From the NCBI GenBank assembly GCA_964641175.1, contig CAZXLJ010000030.1, positions 1 to 31,379 of the forward strand: 31,379 nt of DNA, given 5' to 3'. This document shows positions 1 to 7,281 of this stretch, piece after piece. Origin of the DNA: CAYNST01 sp964641175 (GTDB lineage: Bacteria; Pseudomonadota; Gammaproteobacteria; Pseudomonadales; Cellvibrionaceae). Numbering within the stretch: position 1 is the stretch's first letter; the number at the start of each line of letters is the position of its first letter. Position numbers and translations under genes: made by a program. The notes beneath the pieces were generated by a model. It was not told the origin of the DNA, did not search any database, and was given only the letters and a program-made list of their open reading frames with translations.

Positions 1-65
1 CGATTGCTACTGGACGGGAACTGCTAGAAAACGACTTACTAGAGACTGCGCCGAGATTGAAATAG

Positions 66-95
66 TGGACAAAATTTCACCTCCCACAGTATACA
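66..95 (+). promoter_or_regulatory. Weak candidate sigma-70 promoter upstream of the VanZ-like gene
   Basis: TGGACA (66-71), an 18-nt spacer and TATACA (90-95) resemble -35 and -10 elements with one and two mismatches. A start near 102 would leave a leader of about 140 nt before the gene at 242. I see no gene in 1-241. The match is weak and could be chance. Confidence 0.25.
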
Positions 96-241
96 CGCTG
101 CCTCATATTGGGCAAGCTTTTATTTTGTAGTAACCGCTTCGCGCCGATAAATGCTGCGGCAGTTCTCATAAATCTGCAAAGGTGGCGAAATCGATCACAG
201 CTGTTTACCATGCGCAGCGAAATCGATGAACTGGAACACGC

Positions 242-1156
242 ATGCCCGTAGCACTTCGCTCCTTTGCCCTCCTTGGCCTGATCCTGACTCTACTGTCGCT
301 GCCACTGTTCGCCCGGATGCCAAATCCCCTCAACAATCCGCTACTTAAAGAACTGCATGAAGCCAGCCACGCTCTGCTGTTCTTCGGCGTCGGCGGAATT
401 TTGCTGCTGCTTGTAAAATGGCGTACTCACTGGGGTCCTCTGCGGTGCCTGGTCACAGTGGTCCCATTGTGTATCGCGCTGGGGGCGGCGATCGAATGGA
501 TTCAACCCGCATTGGGACGCCACCGCACCTGGCTGGATATGGAGCGCAACGCTCTGGGAGTCATTGCCGCCGGCGGAGTATTCCTCGCGTTCCAGAGCGG
601 CATTACCTGGCGCAGAAGGATAGGCGCTGCCGCATTAGCCATTGCAGCCCTGATATGGTCCGGCAATCAGGTATTCCCATGGCTAAAGGCACAGTACCTG
701 CGCAACAAGCAGTTTCCGGTGATCATGGATTTTGATTACAGCGCCCTGCTGCCCTACGTCGAAAATGTTGCCGGTGGCAAGGTACGTGTAGAGCCGGCAC
801 CCGGGCCCTGGATGGGGGGTCAGGGAAATTCGGCAAAAGTATTGATGCCCGGAAAGGCTCAGTGGCCTGGCATCCGTATTTTCAGCCCTTATCCGGACTG
901 GTCAGGCTACCGCAGGATGAAATTCGACATATTCTTTGAGGGGCCGCCCGCCGATATTGCCATCAACATTTACACCGCGCAGCGAGGTCGCAAACCATGG
1001 GCCTACAAGCAGTTCCAGCTTCGGGACGGATCAAACCGCCTAAAAGTGGACCTGCCGCACAGCGAAAAGGCTGCATCCGTTACCGATTTTCTGGTTTATT
1101 CGAAAACTGCAAATCGCGATATTACGATTTTTGTCGATAACCTGCGATTGGAGTAG
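242..1156 (+). CDS. VanZ-like membrane protein with C-terminal beta-rich domain
   Basis: This 304-residue protein has five hydrophobic segments at about 7-24, 39-58, 67-89, 104-118 and 127-147. The VanZ-type conserved residues are visible: H40/H43 before helix 2, E85..Q88 at the end of helix 3, and R95, D99, N103 leading into helix 4. VanZ itself gives low-level teicoplanin resistance in enterococci; most proteobacterial relatives have no known function. Residues about 158-304 form a soluble region rich in aromatic and beta-forming residues that ends in a 'FVDNLRLE'-type strand. This recalls the galactose-binding-like (jelly-roll) folds of carbohydrate-binding modules. By the positive-inside rule it may face the periplasm, which is inference. 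It converges on smpB. A possible GGAAC ribosome site lies 6-10 nt before the ATG. The VanZ assignment is fairly secure; the domain fold is a guess. Confidence 0.8.
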   Translation: MPVALRSFALLGLILTLLSLPLFARMPNPLNNPLLKELHEASHALLFFGVGGILLLLVKWRTHWGPLRCLVTVVPLCIALGAAIEWIQPALGRHRTWLDMERNALGVIAAGGVFLAFQSGITWRRRIGAAALAIAALIWSGNQVFPWLKAQYLRNKQFPVIMDFDYSALLPYVENVAGGKVRVEPAPGPWMGGQGNSAKVLMPGKAQWPGIRIFSPYPDWSGYRRMKFDIFFEGPPADIAINIYTAQRGRKPWAYKQFQLRDGSNRLKVDLPHSEKAASVTDFLVYSKTANRDITIFVDNLRLE

Positions 1157-1222
1157 CGCCCGGTGACAGCCGCTCAAGCGGGTGCTCTGGCAGGTGGGAA
1201 TTTCCGGTAAGCCGAAGAGTTG

Positions 1223-1705
1223 TCAGGGCGCGGGCTTGCTCATGACCCGTTGTTTCTGGCGGTTCCAGTCACGATCTTTCTCCGTGTCCCGCTTGTCATG
1301 CTGCTTTTTACCCTTCGCCAGTGCGATCTCGCATTTGACCAGATGCTGTTTCCAGTACAACGAAGTCGCGACCAGGGTATAGCCTTTCTGTTCGATGGCT
1401 TCCTGCAATCGATCGAGCTGACGTCGGCTAAGCAGCAGCTTGCGGGTGCGGATCGGATCGGTCACAAAGTGGGTCGATGCCGTCGACAGAGGCTGAATCT
1501 GGGCTCCTAAAAGCCAGGCCTCATTATTCTTGAAAACGACGTAACTGTCGGTGAGCTGGCCTTTACCATCTCGCAGGCTTTTCACTTCCCAACCCGCGAG
1601 CACCACCCCCGCCTCAAATCGCTCTTCTATGAAGTAGTCGAACTTGGCGCGCCTGTTGAGGGCAATCGTGTTGCCGGAATTCTGCTTTTTCTTTTTAGCA
1701 CTCAT
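1223..1705 (-). CDS. smpB: SsrA-binding protein SmpB (trans-translation)
   Basis: SmpB binds tmRNA and carries it to stalled ribosomes, so that the trapped peptide is tagged and released. The 160-residue protein has the whole family pattern: an IALNRRAKFDYFIEE-like N-terminus, GWEVKSLRDGK, the STHFVTDPIRTRKLLL loop, YWKQHLVKCEIALAKGKKQHDKR and a basic tail ending RVMSKPAP. I chose the MSAKKKK start at 1705 because the in-frame ATG at 1717 lies inside a TATAAT hexamer (minus strand, 1716-1721) that looks like the gene's own -10 element. The leader would then be only a few bases. The gene is divergent from the Na+ symporter. The tmRNA gene itself is not in the window. Confidence 0.95.
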   Translation of the reverse strand: MSAKKKKQNSGNTIALNRRAKFDYFIEERFEAGVVLAGWEVKSLRDGKGQLTDSYVVFKNNEAWLLGAQIQPLSTASTHFVTDPIRTRKLLLSRRQLDRLQEAIEQKGYTLVATSLYWKQHLVKCEIALAKGKKQHDKRDTEKDRDWNRQKQRVMSKPAP

Positions 1706-1715
1706 AAGGGTGCGC

Positions 1716-1721
1716 ATTATA
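1716..1721 (-). promoter_or_regulatory. Candidate -10 element of smpB (TATAAT)
   Basis: A perfect TATAAT reads on the minus strand and predicts a start near 1709, about 4 nt before the chosen smpB start codon. No good -35 hexamer is visible at the usual distance, so the promoter is plausible but incomplete. Confidence 0.4.
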
Positions 1722-1789
1722 GCCAGTTCGCTTTTGCGTGCGAGCTTTTTTGCGAATACGTTACAATGCCGGGCGATCAGTCATCACTT

Positions 1790-1795
1790 GGGGAG
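1790..1795 (+). promoter_or_regulatory. Ribosome-binding site fixing the Na+ symporter start
   Basis: GGGGAG lies 6 nt before the ATG at 1802. The earlier in-frame ATG at 1766 has no such site and overlaps a possible -10 hexamer TACAAT (1762-1767), so 1802 is the better start. Confidence 0.6.
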
Positions 1796-1801
1796 ACTCT
1801 G

Positions 1802-3181
1802 ATGCATCAGAGGGGCGTGCACGGCATCTGGAAGAATCGCTGGACGTTTATCCTGGCAGCAACAGGTTCGGCCGTCGGCCTCGGCAACATATGGAAATTC
1901 CCATATATCGCCGGCGAGAATGGCGGCGGCGCCTTTGTCCTGGTGTATCTGTTGTGTATCGCGCTGATCGGCATTCCGGTGATGCTGGCCGAAGTTCTGA
2001 TCGGGCGGCGCGGCCGTCTTAGTCCCATCAACACCATGCGCTTTGTGACCCGGGAAGCGGGGGTACACCCGGCATGGACCAGCATTGGCTGGATGGGGGT
2101 CTTGGCCGGCCTCTTCATCATGTCGTTTTACAGCGTCGTAGCGGGCTGGGCACTGAGCTACATCCAGACATCCGCCACCGGCACGTTCACCGGTGCCAGC
2201 GCGGCTGCAGTCGCAGGTCACCTGTCCGAACTCCACGCCAATCCTGCCGCCATCATCATGTGGCACACCATATTCAGCCTGCTCACCGCTTGCGTCGTCG
2301 CCCTGGGGGTGGCCAACGGGCTTGGGGCCGTAGCGCGTTACATGATGCCGGTTCTTTTTTTAACGCTGCTCCTGCTGGTGGGCTACAGCTTTGTTTATGG
2401 AGATTTCGCGGCGGGATTTCATTTTCTCTTTGATCTTTCCTTCGACAAACTGACGTGGAACGGGGTGCTCATCGCTCTGGGACATGCCTTCTTCACGCTG
2501 AGCCTGGGAATGGGTGCCATTATGGCTTATGGCGCATACATGCCGGAGGGCGCCTCTATAGGCAAGAGCATCATTACCGTGGCAATGCTCGATACCCTGG
2601 TGGCACTGGCAGCGGGTCTCGCGATTTTCCCGATCGTTTTCGCCCACCCTGCGCTTGAAGCGGGAAGCGGGCCCAGCCTTATGTTCGTCACGATTCCCAT
2701 CGCTTTCGGCGGCATGCCTCTCGGAGAACTGTTTGGCACCGTATTTTTTATCCTTGTCTCCCTGGCCGCCTGGAGCTCGGCGGTTTCGCTGATCGAACCG
2801 GGAGTGGCCTGGTTCATCGAATCCAAGGGACTCTCACGTTTTACTGCTACCGCTCTTCTCTCCGGAATGGCCTGGCTGCTGGGTATCAGCTCCGCCCTGT
2901 CCTTTAACTTGCTCGAGGATTACCGACCGCCATATTTGTTGAACCAGAACCCGTTCGATTTTTTTGACGTCATCACCTCTCGCATCATGTTGCCTCTCGG
3001 GGGGTTTTTTATTGCGGTGTTCGTGGGTTGGTACATGCATAAGCAGGTGGTACAACAAGAGATGCGCGGTGAAGACCATCCGCTGTTTGAAATCTGGTAT
3101 TTTGTTCTCCGTTATTTTTCACCTGTATTGATTGCAGTGGTCATGATCATCAGCCTCGTTCAGCAATTTAGGGGTCCCTAG
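1802..3181 (+). CDS. Sodium-dependent transporter, neurotransmitter:sodium symporter (LeuT/NSS) family
   Basis: This is a 459-residue inner-membrane protein of the LeuT-fold NSS family. Members couple Na+ entry to uptake of amino acids or related small molecules; the substrate cannot be read here. The N-terminus has the diagnostic unwound helix-1 motif GSAVGLGNIWKFPY followed by GENGGGAFVLVYL, where LeuT binds Na+ and substrate. About eleven hydrophobic segments follow, which is usual for bacterial members. The 'GAIMAYGAYMP' segment and the 'SLAAWSSAVSLIEP' segment fit helices 6 and 8. The stop codon shares one base with the GTG start of ratA, so the two are probably translationally coupled. 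The transporter sits between smpB and ratA, which are closer together in Pseudomonas as I recall. Confidence 0.93.
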   Translation: MHQRGVHGIWKNRWTFILAATGSAVGLGNIWKFPYIAGENGGGAFVLVYLLCIALIGIPVMLAEVLIGRRGRLSPINTMRFVTREAGVHPAWTSIGWMGVLAGLFIMSFYSVVAGWALSYIQTSATGTFTGASAAAVAGHLSELHANPAAIIMWHTIFSLLTACVVALGVANGLGAVARYMMPVLFLTLLLLVGYSFVYGDFAAGFHFLFDLSFDKLTWNGVLIALGHAFFTLSLGMGAIMAYGAYMPEGASIGKSIITVAMLDTLVALAAGLAIFPIVFAHPALEAGSGPSLMFVTIPIAFGGMPLGELFGTVFFILVSLAAWSSAVSLIEPGVAWFIESKGLSRFTATALLSGMAWLLGISSALSFNLLEDYRPPYLLNQNPFDFFDVITSRIMLPLGGFFIAVFVGWYMHKQVVQQEMRGEDHPLFEIWYFVLRYFSPVLIAVVMIISLVQQFRGP

Positions 3182-3621
3182 TGAGCAAAAAGATAGAGCG
3201 CAGCGCCCTGGTCAATTACACCACTGCGCAGATGTATGATCTGGTCAGCGACATTGAAGCCTATCCGGAATTCATGGACGGCTGCTCCGATGCCAGAATC
3301 CTCGGCGAAGAAAGTGACAGTGTGATAGCGCGCCTTGATATCACCAAAGGTGGACTTCACCAGACCTTTACGACACGCAATTGTCTGGTGCGACCGCACT
3401 CGATCAAAATGGAACTGGTGAGCGGGCCGTTCAGGGTTTTCCGTGGACTGTGGCAATTCGATGCGCTCGATGACGAGTCATGCAAAGTGTCTTTCAAGCT
3501 CGAATACGAATTTTCAAATTTTTTGATTGGCCTGGCTGCCGGCCCGTTAATCAATAGCATGATCGAAGAGCAGGTAACGGCAGTGTGCCGCCGGGCAGAA
3601 ACGGTGTACGGAGGAAAATGA
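3181..3621 (+). CDS. ratA: RatA/COQ10-like START-domain protein
   Basis: This 146-residue START-like (SRPBCC) protein belongs to the RatA/COQ10 family. The pattern is clear: an N-terminal IERSALVNYTTAQMYDLVSDIEAYPEF-type segment, a central SGPFRVFRGLWQF strand pair and a C-terminal amphipathic helix (IGLAAGPLINSMIEEQV). E. coli RatA was reported to block 70S ribosome assembly, while the related mitochondrial COQ10 binds ubiquinone. Lipid or quinone binding is at least as likely as a toxin role. The gene starts with GTG overlapping the last base of the transporter stop, and its final codons (GGA GGA AAA) provide the ribosome site for ratB. Confidence 0.93.
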   Translation: MSKKIERSALVNYTTAQMYDLVSDIEAYPEFMDGCSDARILGEESDSVIARLDITKGGLHQTFTTRNCLVRPHSIKMELVSGPFRVFRGLWQFDALDDESCKVSFKLEYEFSNFLIGLAAGPLINSMIEEQVTAVCRRAETVYGGK

Positions 3622-3627
3622 AAATTG

Positions 3628-3978
3628 ATGAGTGACGTCCAGGCCATTGCGATCGAAGTGGTTTATGCCCTGCCGGAGCAGCAAAAGCTGATCGAACTGC
3701 TGGTGCAACCCGGAACGACCGCTTATCAGGCAGTCGAACAATCCGGAATCAAACGGTTTTTCCCGGACCTGAATATCGAAGAGGCGCCCCTGGGGATCTT
3801 CGGGCAGACCCTCGGAACCAAAGGTCTTCCCCCCGCGCGCCAATATGTTCTGAACCCGGGCGACCGCGTCGAAATCTATCGTCCGCTGAAATCGGATCCC
3901 AAAGAAGCACGGCGACGGCGCGCGGCCAAATCAGCTGATGCGTCTCCGCCGCAGAATGATGACGGCACGCCCGCCTAG
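3628..3978 (+). CDS. ratB: RnfH/RatB-family ubiquitin-like protein
   Basis: This 116-residue protein matches the RnfH (RatB, UPF0125) family: 'IAIEVVYALPEQQKLIELLV' near the start, 'SGIKRFFPDLNIEEAPLGIFGQ' in the middle and the signature 'GDRVEIYRPLKSDPKEARRRRA'. The fold is beta-grasp, like ubiquitin and ThiS. The name RnfH comes from linkage to rnf electron-transfer genes, and the molecular role is unsettled. RatB was named as RatA's partner, but direct antitoxin activity is not established. I chose ATG 3628 (MSDVQ). A TTG immediately before it is a less likely start. The last 25 residues are rich in Ala, Asp and Pro, likely disordered. The stop codon abuts the repeat-like DNA around the assembly gap. 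Confidence 0.9.
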   Translation: MSDVQAIAIEVVYALPEQQKLIELLVQPGTTAYQAVEQSGIKRFFPDLNIEEAPLGIFGQTLGTKGLPPARQYVLNPGDRVEIYRPLKSDPKEARRRRAAKSADASPPQNDDGTPA

Positions 3979-4340
3979 GGAACCTCTGATTAATTCCAAA
4001 TAGCGTCTGGCTTACAGCACTTTGCGAGATCAAGGCGGCGCTTCGAAGGCATGCTGACTGCCCGTCGAGAAGTGGCAACGTAGAGCTCGCGAAGCGATGT
4101 AAGACCCNNNNNNNNNNNNNNNNNNNNNNNNNNNNNNNNNNNNNNNNNNNNNNNNNNNNNNNNNNNNNNNNNNNNNNNNNNNNNNNNNNNNNNNNNNNNN
4201 NNNNNNNCATCCGCCGCTATTTTTCCGCCCGGCGGCGTTCGAGCTCGCTTATCTGGAATATCAAACAGCACTCGCTCGGCCTTGCCCGCCGAAAAAATGA
4301 CCTCTAGCAGGTGCAATCAAATTAGTGTTATCAGGCCCTA
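3976..4340. repeat. Probable MITE-like or intergenic repeat, split by the assembly gap
   Basis: The convergent spacer between ratB and bamE is filled by non-coding DNA around 100 N. Both outer edges begin TAGGG at the stop codon of the flanking gene. Read inward they continue as AACCTCTGATTAATT on the left and CCTGATAACACTAATTTG on the right, which could be an imperfect terminal inverted repeat. The right-hand 20 bp recurs with 18 of 20 matches at 26055-26074. Open frames running through the N run are meaningless. A short non-autonomous element, whose copies elsewhere broke the assembly, is inferred. Confidence 0.4.
4108..4207. other. Assembly gap of exactly 100 N
   Basis: Positions 4108-4207 are all N. 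A round 100 is the usual placeholder for a scaffold gap of unknown length. The real sequence could be shorter, longer or contain a gene. Confidence 0.99.
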
Positions 4341-4760
4341 GATATCCGCCTCGGCACCCGCCTGGGTTTCTTCCGCGTCCTCGATGTAATCGTCCTGGTC
4401 GGCCGCGGCGCCGCCGGGTTTGTAGTCGCCATCAAACCGTGTCAACTTGTCGTTTTCGAAGAAGAGGGTAAACCGCTTGTCGCGTAAGGTTTCTTCGCCG
4501 CGACGCAGCTGGTAGACATAATCCCAGCGATCTTCATGGAACACATCGCTGGACAATGGCGACCCCATCACATATTGAGCCTGACGCTTGGTCATGCCTA
4601 TGCGCAACTGGTCCACTTTTTTCTGGTCGATGATATTCCCTTGCTGCACCGGAATGCGGTAGACACCAGGGAAACGCAGCGTTGAGCATCCCGCAGTGCC
4701 TATGGCAAGCGGCAAGCCAAAAAACATGAAGATGGAGAGCATCCGCCCGATTTTTTTCAT
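4338..4760 (-). CDS. bamE: Outer membrane assembly lipoprotein BamE (OmlA/SmpA)
   Basis: BamE is a lipoprotein subunit of the BAM complex that inserts beta-barrel proteins into the outer membrane. The 140-residue precursor has a signal peptide ending in a lipobox (T-A-G-C), with the lipidated cysteine at residue 25. The family core follows: 'VYRIPVQQGN' with a Gln-rich turn, 'VDQLRIGMTKRQAQYVMGSPL', 'DRWDYVYQLRRG' and 'LTLFFENDKLTRFDGDY'-type strands. The last 30 residues are acidic (many Asp/Glu), longer than in E. coli. It is divergent from fur, the same pairing as Pseudomonas omlA-fur. A good promoter lies upstream (4792-4819). Confidence 0.95.
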   Translation of the reverse strand: MKKIGRMLSIFMFFGLPLAIGTAGCSTLRFPGVYRIPVQQGNIIDQKKVDQLRIGMTKRQAQYVMGSPLSSDVFHEDRWDYVYQLRRGEETLRDKRFTLFFENDKLTRFDGDYKPGGAAADQDDYIEDAEETQAGAEADI

Positions 4761-4791
4761 TTAGGGGTTCCAGAAGTGCATGTCGCCGGGG

Positions 4792-4819
4792 ATAATACCC
4801 GATCTAAATGGCTTGGCAA
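4792..4819 (-). promoter_or_regulatory. Candidate sigma-70 promoter of bamE
   Basis: On the minus strand TTGCCA (4819-4814), a 16-nt spacer and TATTAT (4797-4792) each differ from consensus by one base. Transcription would begin near 4785, leaving about 25 nt before the bamE ATG. Confidence 0.5.
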
Positions 4820-4831
4820 GTAGCGCCGGGT

Positions 4832-4853
4832 CGATCACAAACGGGTTTGATCG
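4832..4853. promoter_or_regulatory. Inverted repeat in the bamE-fur divergent region
   Basis: CGATCA (4832-4837) and TGATCG (4848-4853) form perfect 6-bp arms around 10 nt. Seven T follow at 4862-4868. It may be an operator or part of a small structured RNA. The 8-nt gap before the T run makes it a poor intrinsic terminator. Confidence 0.3.
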
Positions 4854-4978
4854 CGCACGCCTTTTTTTGTTCCAGTGGATAAAGGCAACCCGAAGCGCTA
4901 CCCTTCCCCTTCACGGAAACCGGGACACTGCCAAACCGGTAACCGCCATTTAATAGATGATAGACAGGTGTTGCATCG

Positions 4979-5383
4979 ATGTCGGAAAACCAGGAGCTGC
5001 GTAAGGCGGGTCTAAAAGTCACTCTCCCCCGGATCAAAATTCTCCAGATTCTTGCGCAATCCCAAGATCACCACATGAGTGCAGAAGATGTCTACAAGGC
5101 GCTCCTGGAGGCTGGGGATGACGTCGGTCTTGCGACCGTGTACCGCGTACTAACCCAGTTCGAACAGGCTGGTCTCGTCGAACGACACAATTTCGACGGC
5201 GGCCATTCCGTGTTTGAAATCGACAATGGCGAACACCACGACCACCTCGTCTGCACCGCGACCGGTAGAGTCATTGAATTCCACGATGACCAGATTGAAC
5301 AATTGCAGGAAGTCATAGCCGAAAAACTGGGGTTTGAACTTACGGGCCACAGTCTTGTGCTTTACGGAAAGCCGAAGAAGTAG
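4979..5383 (+). CDS. fur: Ferric uptake regulator Fur
   Basis: Fur is a dimeric Fe2+-responsive repressor of iron-uptake genes. The 134-residue protein has the N-terminal winged helix ('LRKAGLKVTLPRIKILQIL', 'VGLATVYRVLTQFEQAGLV') and the C-terminal metal-binding half with 'EHHDHLVC'. After this motif there is one Cys (HLVCTATG), not the CxxC of E. coli Fur. A lone cysteine here is also seen in Pseudomonas aeruginosa Fur. The ATG at 4979 has AGGTG 8 nt upstream. The gene converges on recN. I found no convincing Fur box in its promoter. Confidence 0.96.
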   Translation: MSENQELRKAGLKVTLPRIKILQILAQSQDHHMSAEDVYKALLEAGDDVGLATVYRVLTQFEQAGLVERHNFDGGHSVFEIDNGEHHDHLVCTATGRVIEFHDDQIEQLQEVIAEKLGFELTGHSLVLYGKPKK

Positions 5384-5438
5384 GTTCACGTCGAAGGCAG
5401 CGTACTTATTAAGAGCGAGCAGACACAATGGTCGTCGG

Positions 5439-7094
5439 TCAGCCTTCTTCGATCATCTCCCGTGCGTGCGCCAGGGATTGCGCGGAATCTGCTACACCTC
5501 CCATCATGCGCGCAATTTCCTTTACTTTCTGCTCCCCGGCAAGCTCGGTTATTTCGGTGGCAGCGCCAGACTTGTTAAACGTTTTCTCAACTTTCAGATG
5601 ATGATGTGCCTTGCTGGCCACTTGCGCCAGGTGGGTCACGCACAACACCTGGGTCGAACCACCCAGCTCCCGCAGCAACCGCCCGACCACATCGCCGGTG
5701 GTTCCGCCTATACCAACATCGACCTCGTCGAAAATCATGGTGGGTGTAACCGAAGTTTTGGCGGCAACAACCACGATTGCCAGACTCACCCTGGACAGCT
5801 CCCCGCCTGACGCGATCCGAATCAACGGCTTGGGAGGCTGCCCGGGAATCGTACTGATCAGGAATTCCACCTGCTCCGCGCCATATCGCGACGGAGCCTC
5901 CAGCGGCGTAAGCCTGACTTCAAATTGCGCCTGCGGCATGGCCAGCTTTTTAAGCTGCTGGTTTACCCGTTTGGCCAAAGCCTGCGCCGCTTTCGTCCGA
6001 CGCTGACCCAGCTGTGCGGCTGCCCGCTGGAAGACATCGCGCGCCTCCAGAAGAGCCGCCTGCAATTTCTCCCGCAGAGCATCACCACTTTGCAAACTGC
6101 TGAGTTCGGCCGCCAGTTGCTGATGGAAATTTGCCAGCTCGGCCGGCGCAATCCGATGCTTGCGGGCCAGCTCATAGATTGCGGACAAACGTTTTTCGAT
6201 CTCCGGCAGCTCGTAGACGTCATCAGCCGCGGCCTGATCTTCACGCTGCAGCTCGCGGCCCGCTTCCTCCACCTGAATCAAAGCGGATTGAAGCATCGAT
6301 TCAGCTTCTTTGAGGGATTCAGTCTTGCCGGGCAGCTCCGCCAGCAGACTGATGGCCCGATGCAATCGCAGCTCGATGGAGCCTTCCTCGCCTGAACAGA
6401 TTTCATAAACCTGATGCCGACTGCGCTGCAGTTGCTCGAAGTTGGCCAACGTCTGCTGCCGTTCCTCCAACGACTGCAGCTCTCCGTCCGCCAGCGCCAA
6501 CCGGTCCAGCTCCTCAACCTGATAGCTCAGCAACTGATGCCGCGCATTGAGTGCTTCTCCATTGGCGAGCGCTGCTTCAAGTTCCACTGCAATCCTGTGC
6601 CACTCTGCGTAGGCACGCGCGACTCCCTGACCGCAACTCGCGTTATCACCAAAATCATCGAGCAACACGCGATGGTTCGTCACCCTTAACAGCGACTGAT
6701 GCTCGTGCTGACTGTGGATGTCCACCAGCAGTTCGCCGAGCGACCGCAATTGCGTCAACGTCACAGGTGTGCCATTGATAAAGGCGCGCGAGCGGCCTTC
6801 CGCCGTCAGGATTCGTCGGACCACACACTCTTCGTCGCTCAGGGACTGCTCCCGCAGCCAGTCAATGACCGGAATCTGACGACTGATGTCGAAGCTCGCG
6901 CTGACCTCCGCCCTGTCGCATCCTGTCCTCACCTTGTCCGCCTCGGCCTTGTCGCCTAACGCAATCGCTACGGCGTCCAGAAGGATGGATTTACCTGCGC
7001 CGGTCTCGCCCGTCAGCACCGTCAGGCCCTCTCGCAGGACGAGTTCTCTATCTTCCATCAAGGTGAAATTGCGAATATGCAGGTGGGTCAGCAT
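5439..7094 (-). CDS. recN: DNA repair protein RecN (SMC-like ATPase)
   Basis: RecN is an SMC-family ATPase that acts early in RecA-dependent repair of double-strand breaks. The 551-residue length is normal. The N-terminal head has Walker A GETGAGKS at residues 29-36, followed by a Q-loop-like region ('VDIHSQHEHQSL'). A long coiled-coil middle (about 150-370) follows. The C-terminal head has the signature 'IASGGELSRVSLAI', Walker B 'TMIFDEVDVGIGG' and 'CVTHLAQVA' with the switch His. The start MLTHLHIRNF aligns with other RecN proteins. A LexA-like box 21 nt upstream of the ATG points to SOS control, as in E. coli. The gene converges on fur with 55 bp between stops. Confidence 0.96.
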   Translation of the reverse strand: MLTHLHIRNFTLMEDRELVLREGLTVLTGETGAGKSILLDAVAIALGDKAEADKVRTGCDRAEVSASFDISRQIPVIDWLREQSLSDEECVVRRILTAEGRSRAFINGTPVTLTQLRSLGELLVDIHSQHEHQSLLRVTNHRVLLDDFGDNASCGQGVARAYAEWHRIAVELEAALANGEALNARHQLLSYQVEELDRLALADGELQSLEERQQTLANFEQLQRSRHQVYEICSGEEGSIELRLHRAISLLAELPGKTESLKEAESMLQSALIQVEEAGRELQREDQAAADDVYELPEIEKRLSAIYELARKHRIAPAELANFHQQLAAELSSLQSGDALREKLQAALLEARDVFQRAAAQLGQRRTKAAQALAKRVNQQLKKLAMPQAQFEVRLTPLEAPSRYGAEQVEFLISTIPGQPPKPLIRIASGGELSRVSLAIVVVAAKTSVTPTMIFDEVDVGIGGTTGDVVGRLLRELGGSTQVLCVTHLAQVASKAHHHLKVEKTFNKSGAATEITELAGEQKVKEIARMMGGVADSAQSLAHAREMIEEG

Positions 7095-7114
7095 GATCAG
7101 CTCTCATCAGTTTG

Positions 7115-7134
7115 CCGTGGCTATTTATACAGTA
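7115..7134 (-). promoter_or_regulatory. LexA (SOS) box upstream of recN
   Basis: Read on the minus strand, TACTGTATAAATAGCCACGG has a perfect left half-site (TACTGTATA) and CTG-N10-CAC, one mismatch from the gammaproteobacterial CTG-N10-CAG core. Its position just upstream of recN, a classic SOS gene, supports it. Confidence 0.7.
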
Positions 7135-7213
7135 GTCGACAATTAAGCGCCAGACCCGCCAGCACTGCCGGTCATTTGGATCGGCGCCGTTGCGTCATGT
7201 GTTTCGTTTCGTG

Positions 7214-7243
7214 CCCTTGAATGTACTGGCCGCGTCCCCATAT
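7214..7243 (+). promoter_or_regulatory. Heat-shock (sigma-32/RpoH) promoter of grpE-dnaK-dnaJ
   Basis: CTTGAA (7216-7221), a 14-nt spacer and CCCCATAT (7236-7243) match the RpoH consensus (CTTGAA, 13-17 nt, CCCCATNT) at every specified position. It lies about 40 nt upstream of the grpE GTG start and probably drives the chaperone cluster. Confidence 0.88.
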
Positions 7244-7281
7244 TCAAGCCGATCGAAAAGCAGAGATCGGAGAATTCCAAC

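Noticed and set aside
3181..3978. ratA-ratB as a true toxin-antitoxin pair
   Set aside because: They sit in a conserved housekeeping locus and belong to COQ10-like and RnfH families; the toxin label rests on overexpression in E. coli and RatB is not a shown antitoxin.
3749..4316. Two minus-strand open frames running through the N gap
   Set aside because: They exist only because N codons are not stops; one is also antisense to ratB.
4868..4978. Fur box in the fur promoter
   Set aside because: No 19-bp GATAATGATwATCATTATC-like match was found; only AT-rich fragments near 4949-4962.
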